Assembly (NCBI RefSeq): GCF_000160575.1
Contig: NZ_GG697132.1
Coordinates: 1 to 64,000 of the forward strand
Direction: 5' to 3'
From: Weissella paramesenteroides ATCC 33313
Lineage (GTDB): Bacteria; Bacillota; Bacilli; Lactobacillales; Lactobacillaceae
DNA: 64,000 bases
Each line of letters begins with the position of its first letter. Within the stretch, counting starts at the first letter, position 1. Under the pieces are notes generated by a model. The model had not been told where the DNA came from. It saw only the letters and a list, made by a program, of their open reading frames with translations, and searched no databases. Below are positions 31,570 through 40,331 of this stretch, piece after piece. The position numbers were made by a program, and so were the translations under genes.

Positions 31570-32550
31570 TTAATTTGCATGCATGTGGGCAAGCAACATA
31601 CCTGCTCCCTTAGCAACGTTATCTAATGGTTTTTCTGAAATCATAACAGGTACACCCAGGTGTTGCGCAATCAACTTATCAACACCACGTAATAATGCAC
31701 CACCACCTGTTAGCACAATCCCTCGATCAATGATATCCGAAGCTAATTCTGGTTGGATTCGTGCCAATACCGCATGTGCTGCTGTCACAATCTGCGTTAA
31801 TGTGTCATGCATCGCCTCTTCAACTTCATTAGCATTTAACGTCACTGTTCGTGGCATCCCAGTAAAACTATCACGACCGCGAACTTCCATTTCTTCTGGT
31901 TCATCAAGTGGTGTTGCTGTACCAATCTGAATCTTTATTTGTTCAGAAGTACGTTCACCAATCATCAGACCATGATCATTTTTGACCATGTTTGAGATAT
32001 CCACATTCATTTTATCACCAGCAATTCGAATGGACTCTGAAGTCACGATGTCACCTAATGAAAGTACAGCAATATCAGTTGTACCACCACCCATGTCGAT
32101 TACCATTGATGCAATGGGTGAAAAAATATCTAATCCAGCACCAACCGCAGCTACTTTTGGTTCGTATTCTAAATAAACCTTACCGCCGCCAGATTTTTCG
32201 GCTGCACCGATAATCGCTTTACGTTCAATACTTGTGATGTTTGTTGGTGCACAAACCATAATATTTGGTCGTGACATAACACCTTTAACATTTAATTTTG
32301 ACATAAATCGTGACAACATTGCCTCTGTCATATCAAAATCAGAAATAACACCATCTTTTAATGGACGAACAGCCCTAATATTCCCCGGGGTACGCCCAAC
32401 CATTTGATAAGCTTCCGTTCCAACGGCTAAAATCTTTTCTGTTTTTGTATCAATCGCCACTACAGATGGTTCATTTAAAATAATACCTTCCCCATCAACA
32501 TAAATCAGCACATTTGCCGTTCCTAAATCAACGCCGATTTCTTTGGCCAT
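31570..32550 (-). CDS. mreB: Rod-shape actin homologue MreB/Mbl
   Basis: Bacterial actin that guides side-wall synthesis. It has phosphate loop 1 IGVDLGTANVLIY (5-17), GGGTTDIAVLS and the adenosine motif VLTGGGALLRGVD. A GTG three codons further upstream is possible, but AGAGG lies eight bases before the ATG at 32550, giving MAKEIGVD and 326 residues, the usual N-terminus. First gene of mreB-DUF2969-rodA; divergent from murF. Confidence 0.96.
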   Translation of the reverse strand: MAKEIGVDLGTANVLIYVDGEGIILNEPSVVAIDTKTEKILAVGTEAYQMVGRTPGNIRAVRPLKDGVISDFDMTEAMLSRFMSKLNVKGVMSRPNIMVCAPTNITSIERKAIIGAAEKSGGGKVYLEYEPKVAAVGAGLDIFSPIASMVIDMGGGTTDIAVLSLGDIVTSESIRIAGDKMNVDISNMVKNDHGLMIGERTSEQIKIQIGTATPLDEPEEMEVRGRDSFTGMPRTVTLNANEVEEAMHDTLTQIVTAAHAVLARIQPELASDIIDRGIVLTGGGALLRGVDKLIAQHLGVPVMISEKPLDNVAKGAGMLLAHMHAN

Positions 32551-32667
32551 GAAATTCACCTCTTATTTTTTATCGAGCAAGCTCGTTCAAATTTCTAATT
32601 ACTATCTTTAATAGTATAAACCATACACACGAAAAAATCTTGAAAAATCCGTATCCGTTATCTTTGT

Positions 32668-32696
32668 TTGCCGGACCTTAACGAACAAGGTAAAAT
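32668..32696 (+). promoter_or_regulatory. murF promoter
   Basis: TTGCCG (32668-32673), a 17-base spacer and TAAAAT (32691-32696), 34 bases before the murF ATG. Confidence 0.55.
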
Positions 32697-32729
32697 AAAA
32701 GAAAAACATTCGCAAAGGAAATTAGGATA

Positions 32730-34097
32730 ATGAAGCTAACTCTACGAGAAATGGCGACGATTTTAAACGCGCCAATTCAAAATGAAGCAGATGTCGCTGT
32801 CACGAGCACCGCATTTGATTCTCGCCAAGTAAAACCTGGTGGTCTCTTTATACCTTTGGTAGCTGATAATGATGGTCATCATTACGTTGATGCGGCTGAA
32901 AGTAATGGTGCAACTGTTGCTTTATGGCAAGCTGATCATCAAAATGTACCTAGTCATCTGCCGGTCATTATTGTGCCCGACACGCTTGCAGCCTATCAAC
33001 AATTGGCTAGCCACTACCTATCCCAAGTTGATCCTTTAGTTGTGGCAGTCTCTGGTTCAAATGGTAAAACCACGACCAAAGATTTCATCGCTGCGATCGG
33101 ACAAACAAGCTACAAAACTGTCAAAACTCCTGAAAATTTCAATAATGAAATTGGTGTCCCACAGACTATTCTTTCTATGCCTACTGATACTGAACTCTTG
33201 GTGATTGAGATTGGCATGGACCATCCAGGTGACTTAACGTTCTTATCAAAGCTAGTAAAACCAGACATCGCTTTATTGACAATGATTGGTGAAGCCCATA
33301 TTGAATTTTTCAAGACCCGCGAACGGATTGCTGATGGAAAAATGGAAATTATCAATGGTTTGAAGGAGCATGGTCACCTAGTCTTTAATGGAGATGAACC
33401 ATTATTGCTTGAACGAGTTGGGCAACATGCTCATTTACTACACGATTCATTTGGATTAAATAGTACAAATGATCTATTTGCCAGTGAAATTGACATGACC
33501 CCCGTACAAGCCAGTTTTAAAACCAATCAAAGCGCACAACGCTTCACTATTCCAATGACTGGTCGTTACAATGTAACAAATGCCCTTTCTGCGATTACCG
33601 TTGGACACCTGTTACACATTTCGGATAAAAAAATTGCCCAGGCCCTAGCCGAGGCACCCATTACAGAAAATCGTACTGAGTGGTTAGATGGTCAATTTGG
33701 CGGTAAAATTCTTTCTGATGTTTATAATTCTAACCCAACTGCTGCAAAAGAAGTGCTCCATTTCTTTGCAGACACACCAACTCAAGGAAAGCGCATTGCC
33801 GTCTTAGGTGACATGCTACAGTTAGGTGATGCATCACCAGCATTGCATGCTAGCCTTATGGAAAACTTGAACCCAGATAAAATTGCTCATGTTTATTTAG
33901 TTGGTGAGGAAATCAAGTCACTTGAAGAAGCCTTACTACCCATTTATCCAGCCGGTACGGTAAAGCGCTATGCGATTGATGATCCAGAAAGTCTATTGAA
34001 GGATCTACTCGCTGACCTAACATCTGATGATACCATTATGCTGAAAGGTTCACATGGTGTGCATCTTGAAAACATTGTCAATCAATTAAAAAAATAA
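32730..34097 (+). CDS. murF: UDP-MurNAc-tripeptide:D-Ala-D-Ala ligase
   Basis: Adds D-Ala-D-Ala (or D-Ala-D-Lac) to the UDP-MurNAc-tripeptide, completing the cytoplasmic peptidoglycan precursor. The 455-residue Mur ligase has the ATP loop SGSNGKTTTKDF (near 109-120), NNEIGVPQTIL, the middle-domain EIGMDHPGDL, and SDVYNSNPTAAKEV in the C-terminal domain. AAAGGAAATTAGGATA precedes the ATG at 32730. One of few plus-strand genes here, next to the mreB cluster. Confidence 0.96.
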   Translation: MKLTLREMATILNAPIQNEADVAVTSTAFDSRQVKPGGLFIPLVADNDGHHYVDAAESNGATVALWQADHQNVPSHLPVIIVPDTLAAYQQLASHYLSQVDPLVVAVSGSNGKTTTKDFIAAIGQTSYKTVKTPENFNNEIGVPQTILSMPTDTELLVIEIGMDHPGDLTFLSKLVKPDIALLTMIGEAHIEFFKTRERIADGKMEIINGLKEHGHLVFNGDEPLLLERVGQHAHLLHDSFGLNSTNDLFASEIDMTPVQASFKTNQSAQRFTIPMTGRYNVTNALSAITVGHLLHISDKKIAQALAEAPITENRTEWLDGQFGGKILSDVYNSNPTAAKEVLHFFADTPTQGKRIAVLGDMLQLGDASPALHASLMENLNPDKIAHVYLVGEEIKSLEEALLPIYPAGTVKRYAIDDPESLLKDLLADLTSDDTIMLKGSHGVHLENIVNQLKK

Positions 34098-34109
34098 TTA
34101 TTTCATATA

Positions 34110-34153
34110 AAAATCAGTTAGAAATTATGTATAAAATTTCTAACTGATTTTTC
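34110..34153. terminator. Bidirectional terminator between murF and the HAD gene
   Basis: AAATCAGTTAGAAATT pairs with AATTTCTAACTGATTT around a seven-base loop, with flanking A and T tracts on both strands. Confidence 0.85.
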
Positions 34154-34158
34154 TGTTA

Positions 34159-34968
34159 TTACAAATTAAAATATTGCTTTAAGTACGCAGCAACACCATC
34201 TTCATTATTCGTTAATGTCTCTGCCTTTGCTACTTGCTTAATTTGCGGAATGGCATTTCCCATTGCAACACCAATCCCAGCTTGCGCAATCATCTCAAAG
34301 TCATTTTCTTCATCCCCAAACGTCATCGCATTATCCAATGTTTCACCAAAATGGGCCATCAATTGCGTTAATCCGCGTGCCTTATTGACATTATTTGGCA
34401 AAAATTCTAACAATTCAGCGCGTGAAGGAACAATATGCAATAAATCGTTCAACTCAGCCGGCATCTCTTTGCGAACACGCTGGACAACTTCTGCCGGTGC
34501 TGCACACACTGCTTTACCAAACGTTTGATCTACTGGTAGGTCATCAAATGAAACATCCGTGAATGGTAAAACTGCTCCCATCGTTGATTCATATGCCGAT
34601 TTTCCTAATGTAATCAATGAATAGACCTGATCTGCCCCAATGACATCAATGGGATAATGTCTCTTCTGCGCATCCTGATATAAAGCAGCGACTTCATGTT
34701 TACTGATTGTTGTTTGTGCTAAAATGCGTTGTGTTTGATTGTGTTGAATTAAACCACCATTAAATGTAATGGCGTAATCTGTTGGCTCAAATAATTCTAA
34801 CTGTGTTAATAATTTCTGAATGCCTTGAATTGGACGCCCTGTACATAAAACAATGCGCTTACCCATTTTGTGCAGTTGTTTTAAAACACGTTCATTTTCC
34901 TCTGAAATTTCTTTAGCCGAATTTAATAATGTATTATCAAGATCAAGCGCAATTGTCGTAATCATCAT
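34159..34968 (-). CDS. HAD-superfamily hydrolase, Cof/YidA type
   Basis: A 269-residue cytosolic sugar-phosphatase-like protein. Motif I reads ALDLDNTLLN (Asn where the family usually has Gly); the C-terminal motif is GDEENDFEM, followed by the YidA-like GIGVAMGNA segment. The ATG at 34968 has AAGGA six bases upstream; the next codon is also ATG. It is monocistronic, converging on murF. Confidence 0.88.
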   Translation of the reverse strand: MMITTIALDLDNTLLNSAKEISEENERVLKQLHKMGKRIVLCTGRPIQGIQKLLTQLELFEPTDYAITFNGGLIQHNQTQRILAQTTISKHEVAALYQDAQKRHYPIDVIGADQVYSLITLGKSAYESTMGAVLPFTDVSFDDLPVDQTFGKAVCAAPAEVVQRVRKEMPAELNDLLHIVPSRAELLEFLPNNVNKARGLTQLMAHFGETLDNAMTFGDEENDFEMIAQAGIGVAMGNAIPQIKQVAKAETLTNNEDGVAAYLKQYFNL

Positions 34969-35031
34969 TAGCCATCCTTTTAAATATTGATACATTTATT
35001 ATACCAGTAATCAGAAAAACATTTTTTGTAC

Positions 35032-35064
35032 AAAAAGGTTGGCACATTTTTGTGCCAACCTTCT
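35032..35064 (-). terminator. Terminator after the nucleoside ABC permease genes
   Basis: Perfect minus-strand stem AAGGTTGGCACA/TGTGCCAACCTT with a four-base loop and a T tail; a variant of the AAGTTGG family. Confidence 0.85.
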
Positions 35065-35087
35065 TGTCTTTTAATTATTAATAATTT

Positions 35088-36044
35088 TTAAACAGACTTG
35101 ATGTAATTAACACCATCTGCTGCGGGCGCCTTTGACTTAGCAAAGAAAATCACTAAGACCAAAATTGTTAACACATAAGGCGCAATTTGTAAGTAAACCG
35201 CTGGAATTTGGTCAATAACTGGTAATTGTGCACCGACGATCGCCATCGATTGTGAGAAACCAAAGAATAACGCTGCTCCCATCGCACCAATTGGATTCCA
35301 ACGACCAAAAATCATTGCTGCCATCGACATATAACCTTGACCAACAATGGTTGATGCAGAAAAGTTTCCAGCAATTGATTGTGCAAATAATGCACCACCA
35401 ATACCACCAAGCACACCTGAAATCAGCACACCTGAATAACGTAATGTATATACTTTCAACCCTAATGTATCAGCTGCCTGTGGATTTTCACCGACAGAAC
35501 GCAGACGCAACCCAAAACGAGTGTTGAATAATACCCATGAGGCAATAAATGCAATCAAAATAGCTACCCAAGCAGTTGATGATGTTTTTGTAAACAAAAC
35601 AGGGCCAATAAATGGAATCTTGCTTAAACCAGGTACATTCCAGTAACCAAAGTTTTGTGAAATCATTGAAGTTTGTCCCTTACCATACATTAACTTAATG
35701 ATATACACACCCAGAGCTGGTGCCATCAAATTCATAACAGTACCTGAAACAATATGATCTGCACGTAAGGTAACCGTTGCCACTGCGTGTATCAGTGAGA
35801 AAACTAGTCCAATAACACCACCAGCAATTAAACCTAACCAAGGTGTTGCACTACCAAATTGATCTGCGAAAGTTAAGTTAAAGACAACACCTGCAAAGGC
35901 TCCCATAATCATGGTTCCTTCCAAACCAACGTTAACGACACCTGCACGTTCTGAAAAAGTACCGCCTAAAGCAGTAAAAATCAAAGGTGCTGAGTAAACT
36001 AGTGTACTTGAAATCACTAATTGTAAAATTGTTTCCACACTCAT
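35088..36044 (-). CDS. nupC: Nucleoside ABC transporter permease (NupC/YufQ type)
   Basis: Second permease of a BMP-family importer for nucleosides (branched-chain permease superfamily). The 318-residue protein has about nine membrane segments and the family-conserved ERAGVVNVGLEGTMIMGAF near 32-50 and RSVGENPQAADTLGL. It starts two bases after nupB, so it is tightly coupled in nupA-nupB-nupC. The terminator at 35032 closes the operon. Confidence 0.93.
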   Translation of the reverse strand: MSVETILQLVISSTLVYSAPLIFTALGGTFSERAGVVNVGLEGTMIMGAFAGVVFNLTFADQFGSATPWLGLIAGGVIGLVFSLIHAVATVTLRADHIVSGTVMNLMAPALGVYIIKLMYGKGQTSMISQNFGYWNVPGLSKIPFIGPVLFTKTSSTAWVAILIAFIASWVLFNTRFGLRLRSVGENPQAADTLGLKVYTLRYSGVLISGVLGGIGGALFAQSIAGNFSASTIVGQGYMSMAAMIFGRWNPIGAMGAALFFGFSQSMAIVGAQLPVIDQIPAVYLQIAPYVLTILVLVIFFAKSKAPAADGVNYIKSV

Positions 36045-36046
36045 GA

Positions 36047-37165
36047 TTACTTTGCCTCCTTTTGATTAGCTTTTATTGCTTTCTTTTTCTTCTTATCTTT
36101 ATCCTTTGAATCATCTTCATCTAACTTAACTAAAATCAAACGAATCAAATAATTTGCACCGATAAAGAAGATAATTGAAGCTGTTACAACTGAAACCAAT
36201 TCAGTAGGCACCCCTGTTGCTAGTGGCATACCTAACCCACCAACTGATAGCACTGAGAACAAGAATGCGGCAAAGATAATCCCTAGGAATGAACCTGACG
36301 CTAGTAGTGCAACCGCCATTCCATCATAACCAACTTGTGGTGCTGCAGATTGTGAGAAGATATTTAGATAGGTTCCCAACCCTTCTGTTGCACCAGCTAA
36401 ACCGGCTAACGTACCAGAGATTGTCATTGCTGTAATCGCATTGCGCTTAGCTGACATACCCGCATAGCGAGCAGCATTGGGATTTAGTCCGACAGCCCGA
36501 ATTTCAAATCCCAGCGTTGTGCGTTTCATGATAAACCAGATAGCCAATAGTGCAACGACTGCAATAATGAAGCCGATGTTTAATCGTGAGCCACCCGTTA
36601 AGTTCGATAAGAAATCCCAACGGAGTGAATCCGAATTACCCAATGTCTTGGTCATATCTGTCGTAGCCATCAGTTTATTAGGCAATCCTTGGACAATCGC
36701 GTTACCACCATATAAAGCGATGTAGTTTAACATAATTGTCGTAATAACTTCAGAAGCACCAAATTGTGCCCGTAACCATCCTGGGATATACCCCATAACA
36801 GCACCACCAAGAGCACCAATAATTACCGCAACTGGAATTAAAATCCAAGGATTCATCCCTTGGTTGGCCAATACAAACCAAGTCGATGCAATCCAACCAA
36901 CCCAAACTTGTCCTGAAAGTCCAATGTTAAAGAAGCCAGCAGCTTGGGCTACCAAAAATCCAGCAGCTGTCAAAATCAAGGGGGTCATTGCCCGCAATAC
37001 TTCACCAATGTTTAAAGAAGATCCCAGTGCTGACTGAAGTAAACTGATATAGCCCGTAACGGGGTTAAATCCTGATATCAGCATGATGATCGCACCGACC
37101 ATCAAACCAAAGAACACAGCCAAGCCAGCGACGAGACCAGTACTATATGAATTAATTTTATTCAC
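36047..37165 (-). CDS. nupB: Nucleoside ABC transporter permease (NupB/YufP type)
   Basis: First permease of the BMP-type nucleoside importer: 372 residues, about ten membrane segments, with GFFNIGLSGQVWVG and RAVGLNPNAARYAGM typical of the family. The C-terminal tail is highly charged and Lys-rich (DDSKDKDKKKKKAIKANQ), which is unusual and probably cytosolic. It starts four bases after the ATPase gene. Confidence 0.93.
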   Translation of the reverse strand: MNKINSYSTGLVAGLAVFFGLMVGAIIMLISGFNPVTGYISLLQSALGSSLNIGEVLRAMTPLILTAAGFLVAQAAGFFNIGLSGQVWVGWIASTWFVLANQGMNPWILIPVAVIIGALGGAVMGYIPGWLRAQFGASEVITTIMLNYIALYGGNAIVQGLPNKLMATTDMTKTLGNSDSLRWDFLSNLTGGSRLNIGFIIAVVALLAIWFIMKRTTLGFEIRAVGLNPNAARYAGMSAKRNAITAMTISGTLAGLAGATEGLGTYLNIFSQSAAPQVGYDGMAVALLASGSFLGIIFAAFLFSVLSVGGLGMPLATGVPTELVSVVTASIIFFIGANYLIRLILVKLDEDDSKDKDKKKKKAIKANQKEAK

Positions 37166-37169
37166 GAGA

Positions 37170-38720
37170 TCATTCTCCTGCTAATTGTGCTCGAGCATCG
37201 TCTAATGACATTCCGGCCATCAACAAACCAAGCTCATTCTTCGTTGTTTCGTTTGCATTCACAATACCAGTTATTTCACCATGTGAGATAACTGCAATAC
37301 GATCAGCAACATTCAAAATTTCATCCAATTCAAAGCTAACTAACATCACTGCTTTGTTCGCATCACGTTGATAAATTAACTGCTGATGAATATATTCAAT
37401 TGCCCCAACATCTAGACCACGTGTTGGTTGAGCAGCAATAATAAAATCAGCATGACGATCTAACTCACGTGCAATAATTGCTTTTTGTTGATTACCACCT
37501 GATAATGAACCCGCCGTTACCAACTCATTCACTGTACGCACATCAAACTTCGCAATCAATTCACGTGCATGTTTATTAATGGCATCATAATCCAAGACAC
37601 CATACTTTGAAAGCGGCCGCTTATAGTAAGTTTGTAATGCAATATTCTCCGCCAACGTCATTTCTAACTCTAATCCGAAGCGTTGTCGATCCTCTGGAAT
37701 ATGAGAAACCCCTGCTTCGGTAATTTGACGAGGTTTTTTATTTGTTAGATTCTTTCCATTTAATGTGACCTTACCTGATGCAACAGGCAGCAATCCGGTA
37801 ATTGCTGAAATCAATTCGGATTGACCATTACCATCAATACCAGCAATACCAACAACTTCACCTGCATGAATATCAAGGCTTAAATCCTTTACCGCAGTTA
37901 ACCCACGGCTATCCTTAACGGTTAAATGTTCTAATGAAATGACCGTCTCTTTAGGTTGTGCAGGGGTTTTCTCCGTTGCATATAAAGAAACAGACCGTCC
38001 AACCATGATATCTGCTAATTCCTGTGATGACACACCTGCCACTGGGAAAGAGTCAATTGATTTTCCACGGCGAATAACTGTCACTTGATCAGCTACTGCC
38101 TTAATTTCGTCCAACTTGTGCGTAATTAGAATGATTGACTTACCTTCATTAGCAAGATGTCGCATAATATCCATTAATTCATCAATTTCTTGAGGTGTTA
38201 GGACAGCAGTTGGCTCATCAAAGATTAAAATATCCGCACCACGATACAATGTCTTCAAAATTTCAACACGTTGTTGCATACCAACAGAAATATCACCTGC
38301 TAATGCATCTGGATTAACATCTAGCCTGTATTGTTCAGATAATTTCTTAATGTCTTGGCTAGCCTTTTTAATATTTAATTTCATACCATTAACTGGTTCA
38401 GAACCTAGGATAATATTTTCAGTGACCGTAAAAGCATCCATCAACATAAAATGCTGATGCACCATACCAATTCCTAGTTCCGCCGCCTTGGCTGGACTGT
38501 CTACCGTAATCTTTTTACCATTAATTAAAATATCACCAGATGTCGGTTGTAATAAACCAGATAATTGATTCATTAAAGTTGACTTTCCTGCACCATTTTC
38601 TCCAAGTAACGCATGAATTTGACCACGTCTTACTTGCAGATTAATTTCGTCATTTGCACGAAACTCGCCAAATTGCTTAACTATATTGTGCATTTCTAAC
38701 ACAATTGGCTCATCTGCCAT
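37170..38720 (-). CDS. nupA: Nucleoside ABC transporter ATPase, two tandem ABC domains
   Basis: A 516-residue double ATPase energising nucleoside uptake (YufO/NupA type). Domain 1 has Walker A GENGAGKST (near 40) and Walker B ILIFDEPTAVLTPQE. Domain 2 has the degenerate GIDGNGQSE loop, signature LSGGNQQK and FIIAAQPTRGLDVG, where the usual Glu after Walker B is absent. This asymmetry is normal for ribose/nucleoside ABC ATPases. A terminator separates it from bmpA, so expression may depend on read-through or a separate promoter. Confidence 0.93.
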   Translation of the reverse strand: MADEPIVLEMHNIVKQFGEFRANDEINLQVRRGQIHALLGENGAGKSTLMNQLSGLLQPTSGDILINGKKITVDSPAKAAELGIGMVHQHFMLMDAFTVTENIILGSEPVNGMKLNIKKASQDIKKLSEQYRLDVNPDALAGDISVGMQQRVEILKTLYRGADILIFDEPTAVLTPQEIDELMDIMRHLANEGKSIILITHKLDEIKAVADQVTVIRRGKSIDSFPVAGVSSQELADIMVGRSVSLYATEKTPAQPKETVISLEHLTVKDSRGLTAVKDLSLDIHAGEVVGIAGIDGNGQSELISAITGLLPVASGKVTLNGKNLTNKKPRQITEAGVSHIPEDRQRFGLELEMTLAENIALQTYYKRPLSKYGVLDYDAINKHARELIAKFDVRTVNELVTAGSLSGGNQQKAIIARELDRHADFIIAAQPTRGLDVGAIEYIHQQLIYQRDANKAVMLVSFELDEILNVADRIAVISHGEITGIVNANETTKNELGLLMAGMSLDDARAQLAGE

Positions 38721-38885
38721 ATTCTCTCTCCCTGAAAAAATCTTTCACTTGCTTCTCTATAAAACTCAACATATAAAGGTTATTTTACAGATTATTTTTA
38801 AATATTTCTAGTGTTCATCTAAATATACTTCGTCTTTTAACAATTTTGTCATAAAGTAACATTAAAATACACAACGATAACAGAA

Positions 38886-38912
38886 AAAGCCGAACATTAA
38901 CTGTCCCGCTTC
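38886..38912 (-). terminator. Hairpin between the second bmpA and nupA
   Basis: Minus-strand imperfect stem AAGCGGGACA/TGTTCGGCTT with a five-base loop and a TTTTT tail. It probably attenuates rather than fully stops, which would give more binding protein than transporter. Confidence 0.6.
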
Positions 38913-38935
38913 CCCAAACATTAACACTTATTTTT

Positions 38936-40015
38936 TTACTTCATTTTACTTGGCACTGTGACATCCCCAGACTTCACAGCATCCTGCGCCTTTTGAACAG
39001 CTTGCTTTTCTTTACTATCCAGATTGTCAGTTGTTAGTCCAACACCACCATTATTCAAACCAAACGTCACAGTTTTACCACCAGGAAAATGCCCCTTCAT
39101 CGCTTGGTTAGCAAGTTTAACGACAGAACTTGGAATCTTTTTGACTGCTGAAGCCAACGTTAGATTTGATGCTTTATCATCTTTAGTTTTGTAAGCCCCC
39201 TGCGATTTTTGATCCATGTCAACACCAATTACCCAAGCTTTTTGCTTATCAGTAGCCGTTAACTTTGTATCAATATCCTTAGCAGACGTAAAGACAGCAT
39301 TACCGGCAGGACCCGCAGCTTGGAAAATAATATGTGATCCAGATGTATACATGGCATCAGCAATTGTCTTTGATTTTGCAGTATCCGTAAATGACTCGAT
39401 AAATTGCGAGTCAACTGTGATATTGGGATCAACAGATTTAACACCTGCGATATAGCCTGCCTGAAAGGCTTTAATAGTTGCTGAACTCATACCACCAATG
39501 AAACCAACCTTCTTGTCACCCAATTCTTGAGCCTTGGTTGCTGCGGCAACACCCGCTAAGTAAGAAGCTTCATGTTGTTTAAACATCATTGATGCGACAT
39601 TTTTCAACGGCTTTTTGGCCTGATCATCAATCAAAACATATTTTGTGTTTTTATTTTTTTCGGCTGACTCGACTAAAGCATCATTGGTTGCATAACCAAC
39701 GCCAATTAACAAATCATAATTCGCTGAAACACCTTGTTGAAAGTTTGGGGCAAAGTCTGCATTAGTTTTAGAGGCAAAATAATCGTAACCATTCTTCCCC
39801 TTCTGTAAGTGATGTGATTTTCCCCAATCCGTCACGCCTTTCCAGGCAGATTGGTTAAATGATCGGTCATCGACACCACCAACATCAGTGATCATCGCAA
39901 CTGAAAAATCTTTCTTATTGGTACTTGTGTGCTTATTTTGAACCAATGTGACACCTACACCAGCGACGATGATAACAGCAACGCCCCCAATAACCAAATT
40001 ACGACGTGAAACCAT
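38936..40015 (-). CDS. bmpA: BMP-family nucleoside-binding protein, copy 2
   Basis: Extracytoplasmic solute-binding protein of the Bmp/PnrA family (359 residues), starting KDFSVAMITDVGGVDDRSFNQ at about 35-55. The N-terminus has two basic residues and a hydrophobic stretch (NLVIGGVAVIIVAGVGVTL) but no lipobox cysteine, so it is probably held by an uncleaved signal anchor. It is adjacent to nupABC. It is closely related to the gene upstream and follows a promoter with two palindromic operator-like sites and a PurBox-like motif. Confidence 0.93.
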   Translation of the reverse strand: MVSRRNLVIGGVAVIIVAGVGVTLVQNKHTSTNKKDFSVAMITDVGGVDDRSFNQSAWKGVTDWGKSHHLQKGKNGYDYFASKTNADFAPNFQQGVSANYDLLIGVGYATNDALVESAEKNKNTKYVLIDDQAKKPLKNVASMMFKQHEASYLAGVAAATKAQELGDKKVGFIGGMSSATIKAFQAGYIAGVKSVDPNITVDSQFIESFTDTAKSKTIADAMYTSGSHIIFQAAGPAGNAVFTSAKDIDTKLTATDKQKAWVIGVDMDQKSQGAYKTKDDKASNLTLASAVKKIPSSVVKLANQAMKGHFPGGKTVTFGLNNGGVGLTTDNLDSKEKQAVQKAQDAVKSGDVTVPSKMK

Positions 40016-40108
40016 GTTCCGTTCTCCTTAATTTTCGTTCTTCTAAACGACAAATACTGATTAGTTAACATCAGGTTAACATTGTTTAGCTCGCTAATTT
40101 CCTTGAAT

Positions 40109-40137
40109 AGTATAGCCTTTAGCCACATTATTTGCAA
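40109..40137 (-). promoter_or_regulatory. Promoter of bmpA copy 2
   Basis: Minus-strand TTGCAA (40132-40137), a 17-base spacer and TATACT (40109-40114); predicted start near 40102. Confidence 0.6.
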
Positions 40138-40166
40138 TATACAAACTAACAAAACCTAAAAATTAA

Positions 40167-40180
40167 GTAAAACGTTTTAC
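40167..40180. promoter_or_regulatory. Palindromic operator-like site 1 (LacI-family type)
   Basis: GTAAAACGTTTTAC is a perfect 14-bp palindrome with the AAACGTTT core common to LacI/GalR-family operators, centred about 70 bases upstream of the predicted bmpA start. It fails the cre consensus (no TG/CA ends). The core TAAAACGTTTTA recurs at 40249-40260. Confidence 0.5.
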
Positions 40181-40206
40181 GTACTTTTTAATACTGATTT
40201 TGTTTT

Positions 40207-40219
40207 AAATACGAACAAT
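40207..40219 (+). promoter_or_regulatory. PurBox-like motif upstream of bmpA copy 2
   Basis: AAATACGAACAAT matches AWWWCCGAACWWT at 12 of 13 positions, at about -105 to -117 from the predicted transcription start, the same distance as the motif upstream of the other bmpA gene. Confidence 0.5.
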
Positions 40220-40225
40220 ACATAA

Positions 40226-40269
40226 AATGGTCTTTAAAACATTTGTTATAAAACGTTTTAAAGACCATT
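40226..40269 (-). terminator. Strong hairpin between the two bmpA genes
   Basis: A perfect 15-bp stem (40226-40240 with 40255-40269) and a 14-base loop. On the minus strand it ends CCATTTTATG, a short T tract, consistent with a terminator for the upstream bmpA. The second TAAAACGTTTTA palindrome (40249-40260) is built into its loop and arm, so the element may be both terminator and operator. Confidence 0.6.
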
Positions 40270-40331
40270 ACTCGATAATATTTTTCTGTGACTATTCGTT
40301 ATTTTTTTAAGTTACAATTAAGTAACAATAT

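Noticed and set aside
40167-40180. CcpA cre site upstream of bmpA
   Set aside because: The palindrome has AAACG/CGTTT but lacks the TG and CA positions required by the cre consensus, so it is listed as a LacI-type site of unknown regulator.
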